From Bacteroidota bacterium (GTDB lineage Bacteria; Bacteroidota; Bacteroidia; Chitinophagales; UBA2359), in assembly GCA_020631675.1 (NCBI GenBank), contig JAHDGT010000232.1, forward strand, positions 1 to 7,148: a stretch of DNA of 7,148 nucleotides. The letters run 5' to 3'. The translations under genes and the position numbers were made by a program. Below the pieces are notes generated by a model that saw only the letters and a program-made list of their open reading frames with translations, was not told where the DNA came from and did no database searches. How positions within the stretch are numbered: position 1 is the stretch's first letter; each line of letters begins with the position of its first letter. Of this stretch, positions 1 to 5,356 are shown piece by piece.

Positions 1-161
1 TCATCCCGCGCCGGCACCACCACACAGATAGGCGTTACAGGCACCTCATCCGCTGGCGCGGCCGCAGTTGTAGGCGTACGCCACCACAAAAGCGTATAGC
101 TCAGAATCAGCGCCGCATAACCCAGCCCCAACAAAACACATATGACCCAATAAATCGTCAT
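1..161 (-). CDS. Family 2 glycosyltransferase, N-terminal fragment
   Basis: This is the 5' end of a minus-strand gene starting with ATG at 161-159; the window cuts it after 53 complete codons. The translation starts MTIYWVICVLLGLGYAALIL, an N-terminal transmembrane helix (about residues 3-24) followed by Trp-Trp-Arg and an Ala/Pro/Thr linker. It then enters a beta strand ending PICVVVPARDE (residues 43-53). That strand and the VPAR(D/N)E turn are the hallmark start of the GT-A nucleotide-sugar fold in processive or membrane-bound family 2 glycosyltransferases. The expected role is transfer of a sugar from a nucleotide donor to a lipid or polysaccharide acceptor at the inner membrane. The catalytic DxD and QxxRW regions lie outside the window, so donor and product cannot be stated. 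A promoter-like TACCTTCG sits only 7 nt upstream of the ATG, so the message may be almost leaderless. I am fairly sure of the family and unsure of the substrate. Confidence 0.8.
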   Translation of the reverse strand, partial: MTIYWVICVLLGLGYAALILSYTLLWWRTPTTAAAPADEVPVTPICVVVPARD

Positions 162-168
162 CGGCCTG

Positions 169-176
169 CGAAGGTA
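169..176 (-). promoter_or_regulatory. Bacteroidota -7 element for the glycosyltransferase gene
   Basis: Read on the minus strand this is TACCTTCG followed by CAGGCCG and then the ATG. It is a one-base variant of the TAnnTTTG consensus and identical to the element before the malic enzyme gene (3307-3314), including the following CAG. I see no convincing -33 TTTG at the usual distance. The distance to the start codon would leave a leader of only a few nucleotides. Confidence 0.55.
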
Positions 177-183
177 GGGGTAT

Positions 184-220
184 TCAATTTGAAAATTTGG
201 CAATGTGCTAATTTGAAAAT
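184..220 (+). repeat. Outer inverted-repeat arm, left
   Basis: The unit contains AATTTGAAAATTTG, then AATG, then AATTTGAAAA. Its reverse complement recurs at 926-961 with about 30 of 36 positions matching by eye. AATTTGAAAAT motifs of this kind recur between genes in many Bacteroidota genomes as I remember them; I could not check this here. Confidence 0.65.
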
Positions 221-230
221 AAATCGATTT

Positions 231-265
231 GTAGGGGCGATTCCTTGTGGTCGCCCTTCCCACAG
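231..265 (+). repeat. Repeat unit A, forward copy
   Basis: A 28-nt unit (231-258) starts GTAGGGGCGA and ends GGTCGCCCTT. It can fold on itself through GGGCGA and TCGCCC (235-240 and 251-256). Its inverted copy at 633-660 matches 27 of 28 positions. It is followed by TTCCCACAG, the same tail that follows unit B at 563-588, so units A and B look like members of one family (shared GTAG-N-GGCG start and CCTTCCCACAG end). Confidence 0.75.
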
Positions 266-315
266 TCTTGATATTTTATAGCATCAAGCTGCATTCAAAA
301 TTTTTATCATTATCA

Positions 316-478
316 GGGCGCGTGCCCGCCTGCGGCAGGTCACCGGGCTTTCCACTAAAATAAGCACACCGCCTGTGGGTTCGTTGGCAGGCTGGGCGTG
401 GCTACCTCTGGGCCGCCCCGCCCAGCCGCCACTCACACCACATTCGGCGCACTTATTACCGCTGCAATCCCTCGCGCG
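316..478. repeat. GC-rich block with two strong hairpins
   Basis: This block is much richer in G and C than its surroundings and is bounded by GCGCG sequences (GGGCGCG at 316-322, CGCGCG at 473-478). One hairpin pairs GCCCG-CCTGC (324-333) with GCAGG (335-339) and CGGGC (344-348). A second pairs GGCTGGGCG (390-398) with CGCCCAGCC (419-427), with three more pairs past one mismatch. The motif CCCGCCTGCGGCAGG and the ending GCTGCAATCCCTCGCGCG resemble interspersed repeats I recall from Bacteroidota genomes, from memory only. Confidence 0.6.
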
Positions 479-483
479 AAACC

Positions 484-548
484 CCATTTTTAACCGTAGA
501 TGTTGGTAGATGACTGGATGGGCAAGATAGATAATGTAGAGACGCATT
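484..548 (+). repeat. Direct repeat C, copy 1
   Basis: It begins CCATTTTTAACCGTAGATG and ends with GTAGAGACGCATT. Copy 2 is at 663-732. The first 23 nt are identical in both copies and the rest shows scattered substitutions plus a 5-nt difference. The copy runs into a hairpin pairing ACGCATTT (542-549) with AAATGCGT (557-564). Confidence 0.75.
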
Positions 549-562
549 TGCGAAATAAATGC

Positions 563-588
563 GTAGCGGCGCTGCTTGCCTGCGCCTT
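563..588 (+). repeat. Repeat unit B, forward copy
   Basis: A 26-nt unit starting GTAGCGGCGC and ending CTGCGCCTT. Its exact reverse complement is at 890-915. It is followed by CCCACAG, giving the same CCTTCCCACAG end (585-595) as unit A. Confidence 0.8.
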
Positions 589-632
589 CCCACAGATGAG
601 CCTTAAAAAAAACATTAATCCGTTCATGCACA

Positions 633-660
633 AAGGGCGACCACAAGGGATCGCCCCTAC
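633..660 (-). repeat. Repeat unit A, inverted copy
   Basis: The reverse complement of 231-258 with a single substitution at position 649. It sits 3 nt before the CCATTTTT that opens the second copy of direct repeat C. Confidence 0.78.
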
Positions 661-662
661 CA

Positions 663-732
663 CCATTTTTAACCGTAGATGTTGGCAGATGATCGGATGG
701 ACAGGATAGATGATGTGATGTAGAGACGCATT
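663..732 (+). repeat. Direct repeat C, copy 2
   Basis: The second copy of the unit at 484-548, beginning CCATTTTTAACCGTAGATG. It carries 5 extra nucleotides before the shared GTAGAGACGCATT. It ends in a tight hairpin pairing AGACGCAT (724-731) with ATGCGTCT (735-742) around a 3-nt loop. GTAGAGACGCATT...ATGCGTCTAC palindromes are a familiar class of bacterial interspersed repeat. Confidence 0.72.
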
Positions 733-889
733 GCATGCGTCTACTGATTATCATGTCTATCAAAAAATCTGCTTGATCCAGGTTCAAACAAGAAGTAGGG
801 TAAATGTTACCTAACGCATAAAAACATTTCTTCGTGTCCCTTTGTGTCCTTCGTTCTTTGTGGTCAGCCAAATCTTAGCTCTACGGTAA

Positions 890-915
890 AAGGCGCAGGC
901 AAGCAGCGCCGCTAC
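890..915 (-). repeat. Repeat unit B, inverted copy
   Basis: An exact 26-of-26 reverse complement of 563-588. With the outer arm that follows (926-961) it mirrors the arrangement at the left end of the island. Confidence 0.8.
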
Positions 916-925
916 ATAGAAGATC

Positions 926-961
926 ATTTTCAAATTGCCTCATTATCAAATTTTCAAATTC
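926..961 (-). repeat. Outer inverted-repeat arm, right
   Basis: Read on the minus strand it contains AATTTGAAAATTTG, AATG and AATTTGAAAA in the same order as the left arm at 184-220. It ends about 15 nt before the TACTTTTG promoter element of the nucleotidase gene. Confidence 0.65.
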
Positions 962-975
962 CTAGCTAAAACCCA

Positions 976-983
976 TACTTTTG
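976..983 (+). promoter_or_regulatory. Bacteroidota -7 element for the 5'-nucleotidase-domain gene
   Basis: TACTTTTG matches TAnnTTTG exactly and is followed by C, as is usual. It lies 33 nt before the ATG at 1017, so a leader of roughly 25-30 nt is expected. A clear -33 TTTG is not visible. The region just upstream is the right arm of the repeat island. Confidence 0.65.
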
Positions 984-1016
984 CAATACCCCTAAATCAT
1001 TGTTTAGTACCACATC

Positions 1017-1793
1017 ATGCAACGACATACTCGCTTTCCATCCGTTCTATTCCTGTTCTTTGTAGCCTTGAGTAGTGCGGGCACTTTCGGCCTATTCACG
1101 GCTTGTAACCCAGCCCAACAAGTACAATCCACCTACTACTCCATGGATAGTTTACGTACTGGGGATCCCACTATTGAAGCCTTGATCGCACCCTACCGTT
1201 CGCAATTAGAAGAAAAGATGAATGTGGTGATCGGCAGCTCTACGGTAGAGATGCTCAAAGCACAACCAGAGTCCACTTTAGGCAACTTCACCGCCGATGC
1301 CATATTGGGTAGTGCCCGTAGCAAGCACGAAGGAAAAATCGATTTCGCCATGAGCAATTACGGGGGCTTACGTATACCCGTACTTGCCGCTGGCGACATC
1401 ACCGTAGGCAATATGTACGAGCTAATGCCTTTTGACAATATGCTGGTACTCGTAGAATTGACGGGTACGGAAGTGCGACAATTAATGGATCACTCCATAG
1501 CAAAAGGGGGCTGGCCAGTAAGTGAAGAGGTAAGTGTTGTCGTAGATACTGTAGCCCGAAAAGCCAGCAGCATCCAAATCTCTGAAAAAGCATTAGATGA
1601 TGCAGCCACCTATTCCGTATTAGTGAGCGACTATATGGCCAATGGAGGGGATGATTGTGTCTTTTTAAAAGACCAACCACGTACTAAATTGCATTATTTA
1701 TTCCGCGATGCCCTCATTGATCATGTAAAAGCGGTAACGGCTGAAGAGCAGGTTTTCACTCCTGTTCTTGAAGGGAGAATGAGAATAGAATAG
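1017..1793 (+). CDS. 5'-nucleotidase C-terminal domain lipoprotein
   Basis: The 258-residue product has a lipoprotein signal peptide: basic start, hydrophobic residues 7-27, and Phe-Thr-Ala-Cys with Cys30 as the likely lipidated residue. Phe at -3 is not ideal for a lipobox. The rest matches the substrate-binding C-terminal domain of the UshA/5'-nucleotidase family: STLGNFTADAIL (86-97), NYGGLR (114-119), GDITVGNMYELMPFDN (126-141, the segment bearing the base-stacking Phe in UshA-type enzymes) and DYMANGGDD (205-213). The N-terminal metallophosphoesterase domain, which carries the metal ligands and hydrolyses the phosphate ester, is absent. Upstream is only the repeat island and downstream an unrelated small gene. 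In many Bacteroidota this domain is encoded next to a separate metallophosphatase, but none is visible here. The protein is probably envelope-anchored and binds nucleotides or works with a phosphatase encoded elsewhere. No ribosome binding site is seen, as is normal for the phylum. Confidence 0.88.
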   Translation: MQRHTRFPSVLFLFFVALSSAGTFGLFTACNPAQQVQSTYYSMDSLRTGDPTIEALIAPYRSQLEEKMNVVIGSSTVEMLKAQPESTLGNFTADAILGSARSKHEGKIDFAMSNYGGLRIPVLAAGDITVGNMYELMPFDNMLVLVELTGTEVRQLMDHSIAKGGWPVSEEVSVVVDTVARKASSIQISEKALDDAATYSVLVSDYMANGGDDCVFLKDQPRTKLHYLFRDALIDHVKAVTAEEQVFTPVLEGRMRIE

Positions 1794-1851
1794 CGTTTGA
1801 GAAACCAATTCAATTCATTTATCGTTAAATTGGAAACAAAACCGATTCATT

Positions 1852-2061
1852 ATGAGTGAACTTGAGTTACAAAAATCCATCATTCAATCCTTACAAGGAT
1901 TGACATTCAACCAGCAACAAAAACTGTTGGAATTCATCAATGCGATGGTTTCTGGTGGGGAGAAAGTATCTAGTAAACCTTCTAAGCTAACTCAGTTCGC
2001 AGGTATTTTAAGCGAAACGGAAGCTAAAGAATGGGAAGATGTTATTAAGGACTATAACTAA
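1852..2061 (+). CDS. Small VapB-like antitoxin-type protein, no toxin partner
   Basis: A 69-residue acidic, helical protein. Residues 1-33 (MSELELQKSIIQSLQGLTFN onward to FINAM) have the pattern of the N-terminal helices of small antitoxins, in which 'L..eqq..vl.Fi..l' is common. Residues 43-69 contain LTQFAGILSETEAKEWE, like the 'fAG.is.eda..m...ie' tail found before PIN or RelE toxins. The resemblance is from memory and the family is not certain. No toxin gene follows: the next gene is convergent and its stop codon overlaps this one by 4 nt. The gene begins 58 nt after the nucleotidase-domain gene and may be co-transcribed with it; I see no clear promoter in the gap. It could be an orphan antitoxin, a regulator derived from one, or an unrelated small protein. 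Confidence 0.6.
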   Translation: MSELELQKSIIQSLQGLTFNQQQKLLEFINAMVSGGEKVSSKPSKLTQFAGILSETEAKEWEDVIKDYN

Positions 2062-3245
2062 TTCATTTCCTCCAAGGCCACTTCTTTCACGGCTTCCGCA
2101 ACCTCATAGGCTACACGCTGATTCAAGGCAGAAGGAATGATGTTCTCTTTGGTAGGTTCGGGCACACATTTAGCGATCGCTTGTGCGGCCGCCATTTTCA
2201 TTTTAGGAGAAATCGTTTTAGCTCTGGCATCTAATGCCCCTCTGAAAATACCCGGAAAGCCCAATACATTATTCACTTGATTGGGCAGGTCACTTCTTCC
2301 CGTACCCACGATGGCCGCACCGCCTGCATAAGCCTCTTCTGGCATGATCTCAGGTGTAGGATTTGCTAAGGCGAAAACGATGGCATCGCTAGCCATTTTT
2401 TGAATGTCAGTGCGATCCAGCAAATCGCCTACGCTAACACCGATGAATACATCTGCGCCATCCAAAGCATCATGTACACTTCCTTTGATGTTATTCGGAT
2501 TGGAGTAGCCTAGTAGCTCTTTTTTGATCGCATTCAGATTGTCTCTATCTCTGTGAATAATGCCTTTGCTATCACAAAGGATTACCTCTCTTACAGGAAT
2601 GCAAACACTCGGGTCGCTATCCACACAGCGCAATAAGCGGGCGATCGCCACACCAGCCGCACCCGAACCATTGATCACCACTTTTAAGTCGTGTATACTC
2701 TTACCTACTACTTTACAAGCATTGAGCAGTGCCGCCAGCACAACGATCGCCGTACCATGCTGATCATCATGAAAAACCGGAATACCGATTTTCTGAAGGC
2801 GTTGCTCTACTTCAAAACTTCTTGGCGAAGAAATATCCTCCAAATTCACGCCGCCGAATACCGGTGCGATCAGGGTAACCGCTTTTACGATCTCATCTAC
2901 ATCTTGTGTATCTAAGCAGATCGGGAAGGCGTCTATGTTCGCGAATTTTTTGAAGAGCATCGCCTTTCCTTCCATGACTGGTATTGCCGCATGCGGACCG
3001 ATATTGCCCAAGCCTAAAACCGCACTGCCATCACTGACTATGGCCACGGTATTGCCCTTCATGGTATACTTCCAAACATCTTCTTGGTTCTCGGCAATTT
3101 TGCGGCAGGGTTCCGCTACTCCAGGAGAGTAAACCAGTGATAAATCCTCTTTATTCGTGAGGTTCATTTTCACTTTTACGCCGATCTTCCCCTTTAATTT
3201 TTCATGAAGAAAGAGGGAATCTTGATAAACATCTCCTTTTGACAT
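2058..3245 (-). CDS. Malic enzyme, short form (malate dehydrogenase, decarboxylating)
   Basis: The 395-residue product converts L-malate to pyruvate and CO2 with reduction of NAD(P), linking the TCA cycle to pyruvate. The order of motifs is complete: VYSPGVAEPC (38-47, Tyr39 as general acid), GNIGP (80-84), EGKAMLFKKF (92-101, Lys94 as the likely general base), GGVNLEDI (131-138, Glu136 and Asp137 as metal ligands), FHDDQHGTA (158-166, metal-binding Asp), the dinucleotide-binding INGSGAAG (191-198), FALANPTPEI (291-300) and GRSDLPNQVNN (316-326). The length fits the small bacterial form without the phosphotransacetylase tail of MaeB. Asp225, at the end of the second strand of the cofactor fold (VILCDSKG), favours NAD over NADP, an inference from general Rossmann rules. 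A TACCTTCG promoter element and a 22-nt palindrome lie upstream. The 3' end overlaps the convergent small gene by 4 nt with no obvious terminator between. Confidence 0.96.
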   Translation of the reverse strand: MSKGDVYQDSLFLHEKLKGKIGVKVKMNLTNKEDLSLVYSPGVAEPCRKIAENQEDVWKYTMKGNTVAIVSDGSAVLGLGNIGPHAAIPVMEGKAMLFKKFANIDAFPICLDTQDVDEIVKAVTLIAPVFGGVNLEDISSPRSFEVEQRLQKIGIPVFHDDQHGTAIVVLAALLNACKVVGKSIHDLKVVINGSGAAGVAIARLLRCVDSDPSVCIPVREVILCDSKGIIHRDRDNLNAIKKELLGYSNPNNIKGSVHDALDGADVFIGVSVGDLLDRTDIQKMASDAIVFALANPTPEIMPEEAYAGGAAIVGTGRSDLPNQVNNVLGFPGIFRGALDARAKTISPKMKMAAAQAIAKCVPEPTKENIIPSALNQRVAYEVAEAVKEVALEEMN

Positions 3246-3260
3246 TTTACTAGTTGTTTA

Positions 3261-3282
3261 AGAGGTAGTTTAAACTACTTCT
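3261..3282. promoter_or_regulatory. Palindrome in the malic enzyme leader
   Basis: GTAGTTTAAACTAC (3265-3278) is a perfect 14-nt palindrome. With one G/T mismatch per arm it extends to AGA...TCT at 3261 and 3282. It lies between the predicted promoter element and the ATG, so it would be transcribed: it could be a repressor operator just after the transcription start or an RNA hairpin before the start codon. Confidence 0.5.
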
Positions 3283-3306
3283 ATTGGTTCGATATTAGGT
3301 TTGCTG

Positions 3307-3314
3307 CGAAGGTA
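3307..3314 (-). promoter_or_regulatory. Bacteroidota -7 element for malic enzyme
   Basis: Read on the minus strand this is TACCTTCG followed by CAGC, the same element and following bases as the glycosyltransferase promoter at 169-176. It lies 61 nt before the ATG at 3245, predicting a leader of roughly 55 nt. No clear -33 TTTG is seen. Confidence 0.55.
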
Positions 3315-3627
3315 CAACAGCTATTGAGCGATTGGGTGTCGGCTGTAGGCCTCTCGTTTTATTTCTGTGACCATTTTGAAACAAAAATCTCCCATTTTGG
3401 TAAAAATTCTTGCTCACAATACTTTGACTGTCAAAACAAAAGTTAAAACATGATAGATAAAGGCGGTCGTAAATAATTGCGGCATAGGCAATCAGGCATT
3501 TAGTTTTCCTGTAAATGGGCAAGCATGCTGACCCTCAAATGACTTGGCATAGTTATTGGCTTTTTACTGAGCAGTGACGGAATCTTGAGTAGCATTTAAC
3601 GCCAAAATCGAAAACCGTTAATTCAAC

Positions 3628-5349
3628 ATGGAACGAGTAAAGCAATTACTCATCCTGTGCTGTCTTTTGACTAGCATAGGGTGTGCTAAATATACCTATG
3701 CCCAAACCTTAAGTATTGAGTTTTTCAAGGGGAGCTGGGAACAAGCATTAGCAAAAGCGGAAGAAGAGCAAAAGGTCATTTTCGTGAAGTCTTATACCGA
3801 CTGGTGTGGCCCTTGTAAAGTGATGGATAAGGATGTTTTCAGTGACCAAGCTTTGGGTGCTTATTTTAACGAGCATTTTGTAAACCTGAGCATGAATGTT
3901 GGAGAGGGGCAAGGAGCAGCGGCAAAAGCTTTTCAAAAGAAATATGGCGTCAATATGGTGCCTGATATCCTCTTTATTAATGCGCAAGGAGAAGTATTAG
4001 ATCGCACCCACGGCATCAAACACATTGGCGAAGTTGAGCGCATGGCGAAAAAGGTGATCAGTGATCACATCTTTATTGTAAATACAAATAAGGCTTGTCC
4101 TGTAAATCCAGAAGAAGAAACGAGCTATACTCGCTCCAAGCAGAAAACACAAGACGAAAAAGACGATGCCCTGCTAGCGGCTTTAGCAGTAGCAGAAAAA
4201 CAAGAAGCCAAACCACTAAGTATTCAGGAACGTTTGGCCAAATATGAAATCACATTCGAACAGAAAAATAGTTCTCAAAAAAGCACAGCTACCGCTAGTA
4301 AACAGCAATCCATTCAGCCTGTCAATGCAAAGCTTGACGTAGCGGAAAAAGTAAGGAAAAACAGAAAAGCCGTGAGGGTTCCATCCCTTCTAAATGCGAA
4401 AATGAGCACACTTGTTTTAGCGAGTCATTCTTTTTCTATTCCTGAACATTTCCCACAAAGAGCGGTGGTCAGTGAAAAGGATTTCAACGATCTGATTGCT
4501 TCCAATTTAGAAGCCGATAAAGACCTTTTCAAGAAGGAGAAGCCCTTATCTGCTCCTGCCCAACTGGTTTCGGCAACGAGTAAGCGTAGCGGCAGACCAA
4601 GTGTAGATGTTCCTATTGTCTTTGTGAGCGCGGACGCGAAAATGCCTACAACAAAAACAGCAAAGAAAGATTTCAAGCGCACGGAACTTCGTCGTTTACA
4701 AGCGGCGTATGACAAAGGCAATAGAGAGGCGAGTTTTTTATATGCCTTCGCCTATGAGTTGAAAAAGTACGAGTTACCTGCTGCGGATGCAGTGAATAAA
4801 TACATCAATGCCATCAATGTGAAGGGTGGTATGAAAACAAAGAAAAACACACAATTCATCTTTGATTTTTCTGGCGATCTACACACCCACGCTATGGATG
4901 TTTTACTACGAGACATCAAGCATTATGAGGGTGTTTATGGTGTGAATGCCGTAGAACAGCACATCGCTAAATCCTTAAAAGAAACCGCTGTTCAAGCGGC
5001 TGAGAAGAAAGATCAGGAGTTGTTGAAGCGCACTTTAGCATTAGCAGATAAGACAAATTGCTCTGATAAGGCTCGTTTAAAATTCGAGCTGGCTTATACT
5101 TACCATGAACAGAAAGGAGAAAAAACGGATCAGTTGAAGCTCTTGCGCAAATACATGAAGCAAAACCCGAACCTTCAAAATCCGGATGCATTGGTCTGCA
5201 TGAGCAGGAGAATGATGCAATTAGGCAGTAAGAAAGCCGATTTGATAACCGCCAGAAAATGGGCGAGTGTTGCAATGACCGCAAGAGGCTCAGCTAAAGA
5301 TCAGCGTTGCTATATGGACATAGATCACGCATTAAAGAGCAAACCGTGA
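3628..5349 (+). CDS. Secreted thioredoxin-fold protein with long charged and helical C-terminal region
   Basis: The 573-residue product starts with a signal peptide (basic start, hydrophobic residues 6-18). Cleavage is likely after TYA (residue 25) before Gln; Ile-Gly-Cys19 is an alternative lipobox, but Ser at -3 makes it weak. Residues 28-145 form a thioredoxin-like domain of the secreted Bacteroidota type: WEQALAKAEEEQKVIFV (37-53), the redox site WCGPC (59-63), and the cis-Pro loop at Val111-Pro112, where Asp follows the proline instead of the usual Thr. Residues about 160-350 are rich in Lys, Glu, Ser and Ala with low complexity, probably a flexible linker. Residues about 350-573 look helical and repeat-like (AAYDKGNREASFLYAFAYEL, YEGVYG, LAYTYHEQKG), possibly TPR-like. 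The likely role is disulfide reduction or exchange in the periplasm. The partner is unknown and no cytochrome or DsbD gene lies nearby. The length is far above that of a simple thioredoxin. Confidence 0.85.
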   Translation: MERVKQLLILCCLLTSIGCAKYTYAQTLSIEFFKGSWEQALAKAEEEQKVIFVKSYTDWCGPCKVMDKDVFSDQALGAYFNEHFVNLSMNVGEGQGAAAKAFQKKYGVNMVPDILFINAQGEVLDRTHGIKHIGEVERMAKKVISDHIFIVNTNKACPVNPEEETSYTRSKQKTQDEKDDALLAALAVAEKQEAKPLSIQERLAKYEITFEQKNSSQKSTATASKQQSIQPVNAKLDVAEKVRKNRKAVRVPSLLNAKMSTLVLASHSFSIPEHFPQRAVVSEKDFNDLIASNLEADKDLFKKEKPLSAPAQLVSATSKRSGRPSVDVPIVFVSADAKMPTTKTAKKDFKRTELRRLQAAYDKGNREASFLYAFAYELKKYELPAADAVNKYINAINVKGGMKTKKNTQFIFDFSGDLHTHAMDVLLRDIKHYEGVYGVNAVEQHIAKSLKETAVQAAEKKDQELLKRTLALADKTNCSDKARLKFELAYTYHEQKGEKTDQLKLLRKYMKQNPNLQNPDALVCMSRRMMQLGSKKADLITARKWASVAMTARGSAKDQRCYMDIDHALKSKP

Positions 5350-5356
5350 GGGTTTG
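5340..5356 (+). terminator. Small hairpin across the thioredoxin-fold gene stop codon
   Basis: CAAACC (5340-5345) pairs with GGTTTG (5351-5356) around GTGAG, with the stop codon TGA inside the loop. There is no T-run straight after it, so termination is only a possibility. Confidence 0.3.

Larger units (their letters stand above)
177..992. repeat. Gene-free repeat island with inverted ends
   Basis: This stretch has no credible gene and is built from repeats. The outer arms are inverted copies of an AATTTGAAAAT-containing unit (184-220 and 926-961), and further out GGGGTATT (177-184) faces AATACCCC (985-992). Just inside each outer arm, after a 10-nt spacer, lies a GTAG-N-GGCG unit pointing inwards (231-258 and, inverted, 890-915). 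Further inverted copies of these two units sit at 633-660 and 563-588, and a direct repeat occurs at 484-548 and 663-732. A GC-rich hairpin block occupies 316-478. Open reading frames here, including one of 195 codons on the minus strand (871-284), read straight through these repeats and show no domain, so I treat them as spurious. The island fits between two promoters without disrupting either. It could be a MITE-like non-autonomous element or several stacked insertions. Confidence 0.7.
3246..3627. other. Intergenic region between malic enzyme and thioredoxin-fold gene
   Basis: This 382-nt region separates divergent genes and shows no credible coding sequence. On the malic enzyme side it holds a palindrome (3261-3282) and a promoter element (3307-3314). 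Further out lie two copies of CCATTTTG (3371-3378 and 3392-3399) starting 21 nt apart, and a TTTGAC-T-GTCAAA palindrome (3423-3435). I find no convincing TAnnTTTG element for the plus-strand gene. TACTTTG at 3420-3426 is only a weak candidate and would imply a leader of nearly 200 nt. Confidence 0.6.

Noticed and set aside
500..709. 69-codon open frame on the plus strand in the island
   Set aside because: It starts inside direct repeat C copy 1 and ends inside copy 2, so its ends are set by the repeats rather than by a gene.
284..871. 195-codon open frame on the minus strand
   Set aside because: It reads through several distinct repeats and hairpins, has no domain or secretion signal, and its start (MADHKERRTQRDTKK) is the known look of a translated GTGTCC/TTCGT repeat.
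163..1016. CRISPR array
   Set aside because: The repeats are few, differ in orientation and spacing, and no evenly spaced spacer pattern exists.
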